Notes: generated by a model not told the origin, from the letters alone. Numbered from the stretch's first letter, positions 51,221-63,881 are shown. The stretch is DNA of 64,000 nucleotides from Pseudacidovorax sp. NFM-22 (GCF_021401245.1 NZ_JACBFY010000011.1:92506-156505), one strand, 5' to 3'. Made by a program: numbers and translations.

Positions 51221-52173
51221 TGGCGCCGGCGTTCCTGGATGCCGCGGCAGGCGGCCTGCTGGGCCTTGTCGTCGGCAGCTTCCTCAACGTGGTGATCCAT
51301 CGCCTGCCGCGCATGATGTACCGCGGCTGGCTCGTGGATGCCACGGCCAACCTGGCGCCCCAGCCCGGCATTCCCAGCCTGTGGGAACTGGTCTTCGGCA
51401 AAGACACGAAGCCCCCTGGCCGTCTCGAGCAGGATGCCCAGGCCGCGCTCGACCAGGTCGATGCGCTGCCGCCGCTCACGCTCGCGCGACCGGGATCGCG
51501 CTGCGGCCACTGCGGCCACGAGATCCGGTGGTACGAAAACATCCCGCTGCTGAGCTGGCTGGTGCTGCGGGGCCGCTGCAGCGCCTGCAAGACGCCGATC
51601 GGCCTGCGCTATCCGGCGGTCGAACTGGTCACCGGCGCGCTGTTCGCGCTGTGCGCATGGCGCTTCGGCATGACGCCGGTCGCAGCCCTCTGGGCGGCCT
51701 TCTGCGCGATCCTCGTCTGCCAGTTCGTCATCGACCTAGACACCCAACTGCTGCCGGACTCGCTGAACTACCTGCTGCTGTGGCTGGGTCTTGCAGGCGC
51801 GGCCTATGGGCTGACCGGGGTCTCGCCCACCTCGGCCATCTGGGGTGCCGTCTTCGGCTATCTGAGCCTCTGGATCGTCTATCGGCTCTACCGGGCCGCC
51901 ACCGGCAAGGAGGGCATGGGCTTTGGCGACTTCAAGCTGCTGGCCGCCCTGGGCGCCTGGCTGGGCGCCCCCTTCCTGCTGGCCATCATCCTCGTGTCCT
52001 CGCTGGTGGGCGCCGTGCTGGGCGTCGTGCTGCTGCTGGTGGGCCGCCTGGCCAACCGGCATGTGCCCCTGTCTTTCGGCCCCTTCCTGGCGGGCGCGGG
52101 CCTGCTCTGCCTGATCCTCGGGCCGGACACCGTGCGCGCCTGGCTGCCCTTCGCCTTCCCCCTGGGCTTCTGA
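51220..52173 (+). CDS. pilD: type IV prepilin leader peptidase / N-methyltransferase
   Basis: A 317-residue polytopic aspartic protease. The cytoplasmic loop has the two CxxC pairs C95/C98 and C120/C123 of the methyltransferase domain. Catalytic aspartates are in FVIDLDTQLLPD and GMGFGDFKLLAALGAW. About 50 residues (38-90) are inserted between the first membrane segment and the CxxC pairs, as in other Burkholderiales enzymes. It cleaves and N-methylates type IV prepilins and T2SS pseudopilins. Confidence 0.96.
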   Translation: MAPAFLDAAAGGLLGLVVGSFLNVVIHRLPRMMYRGWLVDATANLAPQPGIPSLWELVFGKDTKPPGRLEQDAQAALDQVDALPPLTLARPGSRCGHCGHEIRWYENIPLLSWLVLRGRCSACKTPIGLRYPAVELVTGALFALCAWRFGMTPVAALWAAFCAILVCQFVIDLDTQLLPDSLNYLLLWLGLAGAAYGLTGVSPTSAIWGAVFGYLSLWIVYRLYRAATGKEGMGFGDFKLLAALGAWLGAPFLLAIILVSSLVGAVLGVVLLLVGRLANRHVPLSFGPFLAGAGLLCLILGPDTVRAWLPFAFPLGF

Positions 52174-52180
52174 GTCGGCC

Positions 52181-52786
52181 ATGCTGCGCATCGGCCTCAC
52201 CGGCGGCATCGGCAGCGGCAAGAGCACCGTCGCCGCCCAACTGCAGGCGTTGGGCGCTGGCCTGGTCGACACCGACGCCATCGCGCGCCAGCTGACGGCG
52301 CCGGGTGGGCGGGCCATGCCCGCCATCTTGCAGGCCTTCGGGCCCGAAATGGCGGCCCCCGACGGCAGCCTCGACCGGGCCCGGATGCGCGAACTCGCCT
52401 TCGGCAACCCCGACGTCCGCCACCGCCTGCAGGGCGTGCTCCACCCACTGATCGGCGAGGAATGCGAGCGTCAGGCGCGTGCACACGGCGACCTGCCCAT
52501 GCTCGTCTTCGACGTCCCGCTGCTGGTGGAGTCCGGTCGCTGGCGCGCCCTGGTGAATCGTGTGCTCGTGGTCGATGCGTCCGAAGACGTCCAGGTGCGC
52601 CGCGTCATGGCCCGCTCCGGCTGGCCGGAGGAGACGGTGCGGGCCGTGATCGCGCAGCAGGCATCACGAGCCCAACGGCGGGCCGCCGCCGATGCCGTGA
52701 TCCACAACGAGGAACTCGGCATGGACGCCCTGGCTCTATGCGTCCAGTCGCTGTGGCAGCGTTGGGTCAGGCCGGGCTTGCGATAA
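52181..52786 (+). CDS. coaE: dephospho-CoA kinase
   Basis: A 201-residue kinase performing the last step of coenzyme A synthesis. The P-loop is GGIGSGKST (8-16), and the GAGLVDTDAIARQL and FDVPLLVESG motifs are typical. It follows pilD by 7 bp, the classical pilBCD-coaE order of proteobacteria. In related genomes zapD usually comes next; here three other genes intervene. Confidence 0.96.
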   Translation: MLRIGLTGGIGSGKSTVAAQLQALGAGLVDTDAIARQLTAPGGRAMPAILQAFGPEMAAPDGSLDRARMRELAFGNPDVRHRLQGVLHPLIGEECERQARAHGDLPMLVFDVPLLVESGRWRALVNRVLVVDASEDVQVRRVMARSGWPEETVRAVIAQQASRAQRRAAADAVIHNEELGMDALALCVQSLWQRWVRPGLR

Positions 52787-52901
52787 TCCCGCGCTGCTCC
52801 TTCGCGACCCGCCCACACTGGGGCGGGCATCACAACGCAGAGACACGCGCAGGACCCCGTACGGCCCCGCCGAAACCGGCGCACAAGAAGCCCCATCCCC
52901 G

Positions 52902-54392
52902 ATGCTTTTCAACTCCTACGCGTTCATCTTCGTCTTCTTCCCGCTGGTGCTGGCGGGCTTCTTCCTGATCGGATGGCGCAACACGCGGGCAGCGGCAGGC
53001 TTCCTGGCGCTGGCATCGCTGTTCTTCTACGGCTGGTGGAGCGTGAAGGCCCTGCCCCTGCTGCTGGCCTCCATCTGCATGAACTACTGGTTCGGCCTGC
53101 AGCTCACGCCGCAGGAGGGCCGCAGCGACCGCGCACGCAAGCGCATGCTGGTGCTGGCGCTCACCGTGAACCTGACGCTGCTGGGCATCTTCAAGTACGC
53201 GGACTTCTTCATCGGCAACGTGAACGAGGCCCTGGGCGAGGCGGGCATCGCACCCCTGCCGATGCTGCATGTGGCGCTGCCCATCGGCATCTCCTTCTAC
53301 ACCTTCACGCAGATCGCCTTCCTGGTGGACTGCTGGCAGGGCAAGGTGCGCGAACGCAGCTTCGTGCACTACGTGCTGTTCGTGACCTACTTCCCGCACC
53401 TGATCGCGGGCCCGGTGCTGCACCACGCGCAGATGATGCCGCAGTTCGCCAACCCGGCGACCTACCGCGTGGACACCAACAAGCTCGCACTTGGACTGGC
53501 CATCTTCAGCTTCGGCCTCGCCAAGAAGCTGCTGATCGCGGACCGCATGGGCGAGTACGCGGACATGGTCTTCCACGGCGTGCAGGGCGGCACCATCCCG
53601 ACCCTGATCAGCGCCTGGTTCGGGGTGCTGGCGTACACGCTGCAGATCTACTTCGACTTCTCCGGCTACTCCGACATGGCCGTGGGCATCGCGCTGTGCA
53701 TGGGCGTGAACCTGCCGCTCAACTTCGCTTCGCCCTACAAGTCGACCAGCATCATCGAGTTCTGGCGCCGCTGGCACATCTCGCTGTCGACCTTCCTGCG
53801 CGACTACCTCTACATCCCGCTCGGCGGCAACCGCAAGGGCGAAGCACGGCGCTACCTCAACCTCTTCCTGACCATGCTGCTGGGCGGCCTGTGGCACGGC
53901 GCCGCCTGGACCTTCGTGCTGTGGGGTGCGCTGCACGGCATCTACCTCACCATCAACCATCTCTGGAACGCCAAGGTTCGGCGCAACCGGCCGCCGAGCA
54001 GGTGGACCTTGCCGCTGCGCTGGCTGCTGACCTTCCTGTGCGTGATGGTCGCCTGGGTGGTGTTCCGCGCCGACAGCATGACCACCGCCATGCACCTCTA
54101 CAAGGGCATGCTGGGGCTCAACGGCGTCTCGATGTCGGCCTTCTCCGAGTTCACCATTCCCTACCGCAAGCCCGAGTTCTTCCAGACCATGTTCCTGGGC
54201 CTGTTCATCTGCCTGGCGCTGCCGCCCACCATCAGCCTGCAGCGCTGGGTGCCAGTGGTCCCGGCCCTGGCCGGCCGTCCCCGACTGGCCGGCCTCGCCA
54301 CCGTGGTCACGGCTGCCGTGACCGTGCTGCTGCTGGGCATGTCCATCTCGCGACTGGGCACCTACAGCCCCTTCCTGTACTTCCAGTTCTGA
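52902..54392 (+). CDS. MBOAT family O-acyltransferase (AlgI-like)
   Basis: A 496-residue polytopic membrane protein of the MBOAT family, about 11 hydrophobic segments. The conserved histidines are H292 in RRWHISLSTFLRDYLYIPLGG and the catalytic-type H332 in GGLWHGAAW. AlgI-like members move acetyl groups across the membrane for O-acetylation of alginate, cellulose, peptidoglycan or other glycans. It is followed 13 bp downstream by two SGNH/AlgX-like genes, the expected partners. No polysaccharide synthase is encoded in the window, so the acceptor is unknown. Confidence 0.93.
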   Translation: MLFNSYAFIFVFFPLVLAGFFLIGWRNTRAAAGFLALASLFFYGWWSVKALPLLLASICMNYWFGLQLTPQEGRSDRARKRMLVLALTVNLTLLGIFKYADFFIGNVNEALGEAGIAPLPMLHVALPIGISFYTFTQIAFLVDCWQGKVRERSFVHYVLFVTYFPHLIAGPVLHHAQMMPQFANPATYRVDTNKLALGLAIFSFGLAKKLLIADRMGEYADMVFHGVQGGTIPTLISAWFGVLAYTLQIYFDFSGYSDMAVGIALCMGVNLPLNFASPYKSTSIIEFWRRWHISLSTFLRDYLYIPLGGNRKGEARRYLNLFLTMLLGGLWHGAAWTFVLWGALHGIYLTINHLWNAKVRRNRPPSRWTLPLRWLLTFLCVMVAWVVFRADSMTTAMHLYKGMLGLNGVSMSAFSEFTIPYRKPEFFQTMFLGLFICLALPPTISLQRWVPVVPALAGRPRLAGLATVVTAAVTVLLLGMSISRLGTYSPFLYFQF

Positions 54393-54405
54393 CGAAGCGG
54401 CAGTG

Positions 54406-55428
54406 ATGCACAAGCCCGCGCGGACCTGGCTCGGCGTCTTCATGACCGGTTTTGCGGTCATCGTCGCGCTGTTCCTGGTCACCCTGTTCACGCAGCCGGC
54501 CGAAGGCGGCCTGACGCGCATTGGCCGCGTCTCCGAAGACGCCTTCGGCTGGCGGTCCGTGCCACCGGACATCCCCATGGCCCATGTTCGTGGATGGGAG
54601 CCGGCCGACGCGGACATCCTGGTCATCGGCGACAGCTTCTCGATGTACTACGCCTGGCAGTCGCCCCTGGTCGCAGCGGGCTACAAGGTGGCGACCACGC
54701 ACTGGGACCGGAGCGGCCCGCTGTGCGCCGACTTCCCGGCCTGGCTGAGGTCCATCGGCTTCAAGGGCCGGATGGTCATCCTCGAGAGCATCGAGCGCCT
54801 GCTGCCCGAACGCCTGGAGCAGGCCCAGGGTTGCAAGACCATGGTCCGCCGCCCGCTCAAGGCGCTGCCCGTGCCCACGCAGAGCCCGGCCCAACCGGCC
54901 CCGGGCTTCCGGCTCAACTGGGAGTCGCCCCTGACCACCGGCCTCATCACCTACCTCAACACGCGCCAGATCGTGAAGACGGATGGCGTGGTGGACGTGG
55001 AGCACGAGCGCTTCGGCGACTACATCTTCTCCAGCCCGGTGGCCGATGGCTGCAGGCAGTTCAGCAGCCGCGTCTGCGACAAGAGCCTGTTTCTCACGGC
55101 CGACCGGACCAACCGCGAGTTGCAGCCCCGGGATGCCGATTTCATGGCCACCCTGACACGCGGGGCGGCGCCGGTGAAGGTCATGTGGATGGTCGTGCCC
55201 AACAAGACGACCGTCTACCTCGACACCCACAACGCCAGCGCCTTCGTGGCCCGCAGCAACGCCCTGGGCGTGGGTCCCGACCTCTTCGCGATGGCCCAGG
55301 AACAGCGCCTGCGCATCATCGACCTCTACTGGCCCAACGACACGCACTGGTCGATGCAAGGCCAGCTCTACTTCGGCAACCGCATGGTCGACGCCGTGCG
55401 GGCGGCCGGGCTGGAACCTCTTCCCTGA
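54406..55428 (+). CDS. SGNH/AlgX-like acetyltransferase-associated protein, copy 1
   Basis: A 340-residue protein with an N-terminal membrane anchor (about 8-28) and a periplasmic SGNH-hydrolase-like domain. The nucleophile is S77 in VIGDSFSM and the Asp-His pair is D312/H314 in NDTHWSMQG, as in AlgX/AlgJ. It probably receives acetyl groups from the MBOAT partner and transfers them to a glycan. An in-frame GTG lies one codon upstream of the chosen ATG. It is a tandem paralogue of the next gene, with matching GDSFSM, LTTGLITY, MVVPNKTTVYLD and NDTHxSM blocks. Confidence 0.87.
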   Translation: MHKPARTWLGVFMTGFAVIVALFLVTLFTQPAEGGLTRIGRVSEDAFGWRSVPPDIPMAHVRGWEPADADILVIGDSFSMYYAWQSPLVAAGYKVATTHWDRSGPLCADFPAWLRSIGFKGRMVILESIERLLPERLEQAQGCKTMVRRPLKALPVPTQSPAQPAPGFRLNWESPLTTGLITYLNTRQIVKTDGVVDVEHERFGDYIFSSPVADGCRQFSSRVCDKSLFLTADRTNRELQPRDADFMATLTRGAAPVKVMWMVVPNKTTVYLDTHNASAFVARSNALGVGPDLFAMAQEQRLRIIDLYWPNDTHWSMQGQLYFGNRMVDAVRAAGLEPLP

Positions 55429-55436
55429 CAGCGTTC

Positions 55437-56444
55437 ATGAATTACGCAGCGATCTGGCTTCGCACCTTCCTCGTCGGCTTCGTCGTCGTCAGCGTCCTGC
55501 TGGTGCTGACGCTGTTCACGCCGGTCCCCTATGGCGATCTGACCCGCATCGGCCGGCTGTCGGACGCGGAGTTCGGCTGGCAGCAGCCCGCGCCGCCCGC
55601 ACCTCCCGCCGATTCGTTGAAGTCCTCACCACTGAGCGATGCCGACATCGTGGTGGTGGGTGACAGCTTCTCGATGACGCTGTACTGGCAGTCGACGCTG
55701 GTTCGCGCCGGCTACAAGGTCTCCACCATCTACTGGGGCCAGGTGGGCTACCTGTGCGGTGACTTCTCTCAGTGGCTTCAGCGCGCGGGCTTCCGCGGTC
55801 GCCTGGTCATCGCCGAAAGCGTCGAGCGCCTGCTCGACGAGCGCGTACGCAAGAGCGACAGTTGCGCCACCATGGGCAAGAAGCCGCCCGACGTGAAGGC
55901 CGAGCCCTTCATCCGTCCCTTGGTCGGTGTGCCGGATTTGGGCCTGAACTGGAGCGCCAAACTGACCACCGGCCTGATCACCTACCGCAACATGAAGGCG
56001 GTGTACAAGTCGCACACCGACCTGCAGTTCGGTGAGGACACGCAGGTGCGCTTCGTGCCCGATGGCTGCAAGCAGTTCTCGCACCACCTGTGCGAGCGCG
56101 CGCTCTTCTTCAAGGAAGATCTGACCAACGGCCCGTTGACGGCGCAGACCTTCGAGCACATGGTCAGCTTCACGCGCTCGCAGCCGATCCCCATCTTGTG
56201 GATGGTCATTCCCAACAAGACGACCGTCTACCTGGACCCGTCCTACTCCGACGCCTTCCTCGCGCGCTTCCGGCCGAGCGGCCTCGGGCCCGACCTGTTT
56301 GCCTATGCGCAATCCGCACGGCACCAGGTGCGTGACCTGTACTTCCCCAACGACACGCACTTCTCGATGCACGGGCAGTATGCTTTGGGGGACATCATGC
56401 TCAAGGAAGTGCAGGCGCGGCTGGGTGTCGCCAAGGCCCCGTGA
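55437..56444 (+). CDS. SGNH/AlgX-like acetyltransferase-associated protein, copy 2
   Basis: A 335-residue paralogue of the preceding gene, with the same layout: N-terminal anchor (about 8-29), S77 in VVGDSFSM, and D306/H308 in NDTHFSMHGQ. Sequence blocks shared with copy 1 include GDSFSM, AGYKVxT, LTTGLITY and IPNKTTVYLD. The two diverge in the middle, so they are an old duplication rather than a recent one. Both keep the catalytic triad, so both are probably active. It starts 9 bp after copy 1. Confidence 0.87.
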   Translation: MNYAAIWLRTFLVGFVVVSVLLVLTLFTPVPYGDLTRIGRLSDAEFGWQQPAPPAPPADSLKSSPLSDADIVVVGDSFSMTLYWQSTLVRAGYKVSTIYWGQVGYLCGDFSQWLQRAGFRGRLVIAESVERLLDERVRKSDSCATMGKKPPDVKAEPFIRPLVGVPDLGLNWSAKLTTGLITYRNMKAVYKSHTDLQFGEDTQVRFVPDGCKQFSHHLCERALFFKEDLTNGPLTAQTFEHMVSFTRSQPIPILWMVIPNKTTVYLDPSYSDAFLARFRPSGLGPDLFAYAQSARHQVRDLYFPNDTHFSMHGQYALGDIMLKEVQARLGVAKAP

Positions 56445-56513
56445 AACATTGGGAACCGGACACGCATGTGGCATCGCGGCAACTATGATGTCGCGAAGGA
56501 GCCCCACAGAGAC

Positions 56514-57269
56514 GTGATCCTCTACGAATATCCCTTCAACGAGCGCATCCGGACCTACCTTCGGCTCGAGCACCTGTTCCGTCGCCTGGGCGAACTGGTG
56601 CCATCGGACTCGGCGCTGCATCATCATTTCGCGTTGCTCACCATGTTCGACATCATGGACGTGGCGGGCCGCGCCGACCTCAAGTCCGAGGCGCTGCGAG
56701 ACCTGGACAAGCAGAAGGCGGTGTTCAACGGCTACCGCGGCAATCCTGCCATTCAGGAGTCGTTGCTCGACGCATTCGTGTTGCAGCTGGACCGTGCCTT
56801 CCAGTCGCTCAACAGCGCCAGCGGCAAGGCGGGCCAGGCGCTGGCCGACAACGAGTGGCTGATGAGCATCCGCAGCCGGGCGGGCATTCCTGCCGGCACC
56901 TGCGAATTCGACCTGCCCGCCTATCACGCCTGGCAGCACCGCAGTGCCGCCCAGCGTCGGGCCGACCTGCAGCAATGGGCGGCGAGCCTGTCGCCGCTGG
57001 CCGAGGCCGTCTACCTGCTGCTCAAGCTGCTGCGCGATGCCGACATGCCCTGCCGGGTGATGGCCACGCGTGGGCAGTTCCAGCAGACGCTGCCGCAAAG
57101 CCGCAGCTTCCAGTTGCTCCGCCTGCGTATCGACCCGTCGCTCGATGTAGTGCCGGAGATCAGCGGCAATCGCTTGATGGTCTCGGTGCGGCTGATGCGG
57201 CAGGACGAGCAGGGCCATCTGCAACCCAGCGTCGACGACGCGCCGTTCGAGCTCACCCTGTGCGCCTGA
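56514..57269 (+). CDS. zapD: cell division protein, FtsZ-bundling factor
   Basis: A 251-residue ZapD protein that cross-links FtsZ filaments. Family marks are [24 protein letters not shown] at the N-terminus, a helical domain and the C-terminal beta region ([11 protein letters not shown]). The GTG start at 56514 gives the exact canonical N-terminus and has AAGGAG 12 nt upstream; an ATG 48 bp earlier would add 16 non-family residues. It normally follows coaE but is here displaced by the acetylation genes. Confidence 0.94.
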   Translation: MILYEYPFNERIRTYLRLEHLFRRLGELVPSDSALHHHFALLTMFDIMDVAGRADLKSEALRDLDKQKAVFNGYRGNPAIQESLLDAFVLQLDRAFQSLNSASGKAGQALADNEWLMSIRSRAGIPAGTCEFDLPAYHAWQHRSAAQRRADLQQWAASLSPLAEAVYLLLKLLRDADMPCRVMATRGQFQQTLPQSRSFQLLRLRIDPSLDVVPEISGNRLMVSVRLMRQDEQGHLQPSVDDAPFELTLCA

Positions 57270-57291
57270 AGGGCGCCCTCCTGCCGTTCCG

Positions 57292-57510
57292 ATGAGTTCC
57301 GACCCGAAGAAGAAGCCTGCTGTCCGCCTGGTGCCCTGCCCCGCCTGCGGGCAGGACAGCGTCTATGCGCCCGAGAACCGCTTCCGCCCGTTCTGCAGCG
57401 CACGGTGCAAGGGCATCGACCTGGGGGCGTGGGCCAGCGAGCAGTTCCGCATGCCGACCGAGGCGCCGCCCGACGACGAGCCCTTCGGCGATCCGCGCCT
57501 GCAAAGCTGA
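57292..57510 (+). CDS. yacG: DNA gyrase inhibitor, zinc-binding
   Basis: A 72-residue zinc protein with the four-cysteine site C16-x2-C19 and C35-x3-C39. YacG binds GyrB and blocks its DNA binding in E. coli. It follows zapD by 22 bp and is the last gene of the plus-strand run; the mutT gene converges on it from the other side. Confidence 0.95.
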   Translation: MSSDPKKKPAVRLVPCPACGQDSVYAPENRFRPFCSARCKGIDLGAWASEQFRMPTEAPPDDEPFGDPRLQS

Positions 57511-57595
57511 GAGAAGGTCGCCTGGCCGCGGGAGGCTGGTCACTCAGCACACTCGCAGCAGCCGGGAGGTTATGCCCCGCCTGAGGGATGTTGTC

Positions 57596-58045
57596 TCAGC
57601 CGCCGGCGAGCACCGGACCCGCGACGCCGCGCTCCTCCGCCAGCCACTGCAGCACCGGCATGGCGCCGGGCAGCACCGGCGTCACCGTCAGCGGCAGCTG
57701 CTGCCAGCACATCGTCTGGCCTTCACGCATCTCGAACTCGCCGGTCCAGCTGAACACCTTGCACCAGTGCAGCCGCACCAGCGCATGCGGATAGTCGTGC
57801 TCGGTCACGCGCCAGACCTCGGCGCCGTCGATGGTGATGCCCAGTTCCTCTTGCAGCTCCCGACGCAGCGCCTCTTCGACCGTTTCGCCGGCTTCGATCT
57901 TGCCGCCCGGGAACTCCCAGTAGCCCGCATAGGGCTTGCCGTCAGGGCGCGTGGACAGCAGCAGCGCACCGTCCACAGCGATGAGCACACCGACAGCCAC
58001 TTCGGTGTGCTTGCGGGGCGCGGTGGAGGGGGCGACTTCCGTCAT
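57596..58045 (-). CDS. mutT: 8-oxo-dGTP-type Nudix hydrolase
   Basis: A 149-residue Nudix protein with the box at 48-70 (GGKIEAGETVEEALRRELQEELG). The pattern WEFPGGK and the C-terminal length match MutT, which removes oxidised dGTP from the nucleotide pool. It overlaps the DUF815 ATPase stop by 4 bp. The ATG at 58045 was chosen because the preceding in-frame codons lie over the ATPase gene. Confidence 0.88.
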   Translation of the reverse strand: MTEVAPSTAPRKHTEVAVGVLIAVDGALLLSTRPDGKPYAGYWEFPGGKIEAGETVEEALRRELQEELGITIDGAEVWRVTEHDYPHALVRLHWCKVFSWTGEFEMREGQTMCWQQLPLTVTPVLPGAMPVLQWLAEERGVAGPVLAGG

Positions 58046-58917
58046 ACCGCCATCCGCCCCGCGAAGTCGCGCGAGAACTGGTAGGCCACGCGTCCACTGC
58101 GCGAGCCGCGTTCCAACGCCCACACCAACGCCTGGGGCCGCGCCGACTCGATGGCGGCAGCGTCCAGCCCGAAGGACGACAGCCACTGCGCCACGATCGC
58201 CAGGTACTCGGCCTGCGAGAAGGGATAGAAGCTCACCCACAGGCCGAAGCGCTCGGACAGCGAGATCTTCTCTTCCACCACCTCACCGGGATGCACCTCG
58301 CCATCCTCCGTGTGCGTGTAGCTGAGGTTCTCCTTCATGTACTCGGGCAGCAGGTGGCGCCGGTTGCTGGTCGCGTAGATCAGCACGTTGGGCGTGGCCG
58401 CGGCCACCGAGCCGTCGAGGATGGACTTGAGCGCCTTGTAGCCCGGCTCGCCCTCGTCGAAGCTCAGGTCGTCGCTGAAGACGATGAACTTCTCGGGCCG
58501 GCCGGAAACCACCTCGACGATGTCGGGCAGGTCGGTCAGGTCCGCCTTGTCGACCTCGATCAGGCGCAGGCCTTGCGGCGCGAACTCATGCAGACAGGCC
58601 CGCACCAGCGAGGACTTGCCCGTACCGCGCGCGCCGGTCAGCAGCACGTTGTTGGCGGGGCGGCCCTCGATGAACTGGCGGGTGTTGCGTTCGATTTTTT
58701 CCTTCTGGCCGTCGATCTCCTTGAGATCGGAGAGCGCCATCGCCGCCACATGGCGCACCGGCTCCAGCCGGCCATGGCCAGAACTGCGTCGGCGGTAGCG
58801 CCAGGCGATGGCGGCATTCCAGTCGGGCGGCGCGCCCAGGGGCTGGGGCAGCACGGACTCGATGCGGTCGATCAGTTGCTCGGCCCGTTCGATCAGGCGC
58901 TCGAATTTCTCGTTCAT
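58042..58917 (-). CDS. DUF815 family AAA ATPase
   Basis: A 291-residue protein of the DUF815 ATPase family. Walker A is GARGTGKS (95-102), Walker B is in KFIVFSDDLSFDEGE, and SNRRHLLPEYM follows. The function is not established; members occur beside mutT and yacG in betaproteobacteria. It overlaps mutT by 4 bp and lies 34 bp downstream of argJ. Confidence 0.9.
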   Translation of the reverse strand: MNEKFERLIERAEQLIDRIESVLPQPLGAPPDWNAAIAWRYRRRSSGHGRLEPVRHVAAMALSDLKEIDGQKEKIERNTRQFIEGRPANNVLLTGARGTGKSSLVRACLHEFAPQGLRLIEVDKADLTDLPDIVEVVSGRPEKFIVFSDDLSFDEGEPGYKALKSILDGSVAAATPNVLIYATSNRRHLLPEYMKENLSYTHTEDGEVHPGEVVEEKISLSERFGLWVSFYPFSQAEYLAIVAQWLSSFGLDAAAIESARPQALVWALERGSRSGRVAYQFSRDFAGRMAV

Positions 58918-58951
58918 GGCGGCATGGGGCGGACGCGCGACCCGCGCCTTC

Positions 58952-60178
58952 TCAGGAGCGGTAATCCGCGTTGATGGAGACGTAGTCGTGGCTGAGGTCG
59001 CAGGTCCAGACCGTGTCGCTGGCCTCGCCGCGACCCAGCCCGATGCGCACGACGATCTCGCTCTTCTTCATCACGCGCTGGCCGTCTTCTTCGCGGTAGT
59101 CGGGATGGCGACCGCCACGGGTGACCACATGCACATCGTCCAGGTGCAGCTCGATGCACGTCTGGTCCAGGTCGGCAATGCCGGCATAGCCCACGGCCGC
59201 AAGGATGCGGCCCAGGTTCGGGTCGCTGGCGAAGAAGGCGGTCTTGACCAGCGGCGAGTGGGCCACGGCATAGGCCGCCTGCCGGCATTCGGCGGCGTCG
59301 CGGCCGCCTTCCACCTGCACGGTGATGAACTTGGTCGCGCCCTCGCCGTCGCGCACGATGGCCTGGGCCAGGTCACGCGCCACCGCCTGCATGGCCGCCA
59401 GCAGGGCCTGGCCGTCGGCGCTGTCCAGCGCGTCGATGGCCGGGCCGGTCTTGCCCGTGGCGATGACGACGAAGGAATCGTTGGTGGAAGTGTCGCCGTC
59501 GATGGTGACGCGATTGAAGGAGCCTTCGGCCAGCGTGCGGGCCAGCGGCTGCAGTAGCGCCGGCGCAATGCGCGCATCGGTGGCCAGGAAGCCCAGCATG
59601 GTCGCCATGTTCGGGCGGATCATGCCGGCCCCCTTGCTGATGCCAGTGATGGTGACGGTGGCACCGCCCAGCGCGACCTGACGGCTGAAGGCCTTGGGCA
59701 CGGTGTCGGTGGTCATGATGCCTTCGGCGGCGCGGCCCCAGTGCGCATCCGACGCGTCGTCCAGCGCGGCGGGCAAGCCGGCGGCAATGCGGTCGTTGGG
59801 GAGCGTCTCCATGATCACGCCGGTGGAGAACGGCAGGATCTGCTCAGGCGCCACTTCCAGCAGGCGGGCCAGGGCGATGCAGGTGGAGCGCGCACGCACC
59901 AGGCCATCCTCGCCGGTGCCGGCGTTGGCATTGCCGGTGTTGATGACCAGCGCGCGGACGCCGAAGCCTGCGGCCAGATGCTCACGGCAGACCTGCACCG
60001 GCGCCGCGCAGAAGCGGTTCTGCGTGAACACGCCGCCCACGGCACTCCCCTCGTCGAGCAGGAACACGGTCAAGTCCTTGCGATTGGCCTTGCGAACGCC
60101 GGCTTCGGTGACGCCGATGCGCACGCCCGGCACGGGGTGCAACTGGGCTGGATCGGGGGCGGTCAGGTTCACGGGCAT
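58952..60178 (-). CDS. argJ: bifunctional glutamate N-acetyltransferase / N-acetylglutamate synthase
   Basis: A 408-residue enzyme of the arginine acetyl cycle that moves acetyl from N-acetylornithine to glutamate. The autocleavage motif is MATMLGF, with the new N-terminal nucleophile at T193. TGNANAGTG and the glycine-rich [13 protein letters not shown] are also typical. The full-length alpha and beta chains are present. It lies between the DUF815 ATPase and secA on the same strand. Confidence 0.97.
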   Translation of the reverse strand: MPVNLTAPDPAQLHPVPGVRIGVTEAGVRKANRKDLTVFLLDEGSAVGGVFTQNRFCAAPVQVCREHLAAGFGVRALVINTGNANAGTGEDGLVRARSTCIALARLLEVAPEQILPFSTGVIMETLPNDRIAAGLPAALDDASDAHWGRAAEGIMTTDTVPKAFSRQVALGGATVTITGISKGAGMIRPNMATMLGFLATDARIAPALLQPLARTLAEGSFNRVTIDGDTSTNDSFVVIATGKTGPAIDALDSADGQALLAAMQAVARDLAQAIVRDGEGATKFITVQVEGGRDAAECRQAAYAVAHSPLVKTAFFASDPNLGRILAAVGYAGIADLDQTCIELHLDDVHVVTRGGRHPDYREEDGQRVMKKSEIVVRIGLGRGEASDTVWTCDLSHDYVSINADYRS

Positions 60179-60278
60179 GGGGATTCCTGAAAAGTCTGGG
60201 ACGCGGATTGTGCAGCGCCCCGGTGCCGTGCCGATGACGGCCGGCGCCGGGGCGCAAAGGCGAAGGCTCAGCCGGCGA

Positions 60279-63053
<2,775 letters not shown>

Positions 63054-63231
63054 TGGATGCGATATCGGCGCGCGCTTCGAGGCTGCCTCGAGAAACGGCG
63101 GGTCGGAAAGCCTAAGATAGTGGACGAGTTGGGGGCGCCGGCCAGCCTTCCAAGAAGAAGACCCGCCACGCCGTCCCGCGACATGCCTCACCAGCCTGGG
63201 GCCGGTGAACAGGGCATTTTAGAGCCTGTCC

Positions 63232-63537
63232 ATGACCCGACGTTCCCACGCCATCACCTTGCTTCAAGCCACCGAGGATTCGCCAACGCTGTCAGGCTTG
63301 CTGTCCCGCGTCCGAGCCAGCCAGGCACGGCTCAAGGCCATCCAGCCGCTGGTTCCGCCGGCGATGTTCGCGGCGCTGCAGGCGGGGCCGTTGGAGGACG
63401 GCAGTTGGTGCCTGCTTGTCAAAGGCAGTGCGGTGGCGGCGAAGCTGCGGCAGATGGTGCCGATGCTGCTGGCGCATCTGCGCTCCCGCGGCTGGGAGAC
63501 CACGGCGATTCGGATCAAGATATCGGCGGGGAGCTGA
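63232..63537 (+). CDS. dciA: DciA/DUF721-type protein (replicative helicase loader family)
   Basis: A 101-residue protein of the DUF721 family. DciA assists loading of the DnaB helicase in bacteria lacking DnaC. Visible family features are the central KAIQPLVPPAMFAALQAGPLE, LLVKGSAVAAKLRQMVPMLLAHL and WETTAIRIKI strands. It is short compared with many DciA proteins, which have longer tails. It is divergent from secA, and an rRNA operon lies just downstream. Confidence 0.82.
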   Translation: MTRRSHAITLLQATEDSPTLSGLLSRVRASQARLKAIQPLVPPAMFAALQAGPLEDGSWCLLVKGSAVAAKLRQMVPMLLAHLRSRGWETTAIRIKISAGS

Positions 63538-63881
63538 GGGGCGTTCGGTTGGCCGGCCAAGGAGGCGGAGCGGGCGGTGGCTTAGAGCCGTAATTGCACG
63601 ATTGGCGCGCTGGATGCATTACGCCGGTCGCCGCTGGTTGAATGGCGCTCTTCGCTCGCTACGGCTTCTGCGACGTCATTCGCACGACGACGTGTGCTGC
63701 CACGGCGTCAGGCCTCGCTCGGCGGACATCTTCTGGACTCTGACGCGCCGGGGGTTGTAGGCTGATTAAAGCGTTGCGGCTGGCGTCTGGAAGGCCGATT
63801 CAAAAGCTGCGATTTCTCCTTGAATCTTGAATTGGCGTCGCGGTATTGGCCCGTCTTGAGTGCTGGCCGGTCGCCCAAAAC
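63538..63881. other. gene-free stretch between dciA and the rRNA terminator
   Basis: About 340 bases with no supportable gene. Small open frames exist on both strands but have no start-site support and no recognisable protein. The second half is visibly less GC-rich than neighbouring DNA. A 12-bp palindrome TTGGCCGGCCAA lies at 63549-63560. Confidence 0.6.

Noticed and set aside
63549..63560. TTGGCCGGCCAA palindrome as an operator
   Set aside because: A 12-bp GC-rich palindrome is expected by chance in this composition and no regulated gene follows.
63416..63760. Small plus-strand frame overlapping and following dciA
   Set aside because: Overlaps dciA out of frame, is Arg-rich and has no start-site support or recognisable family.
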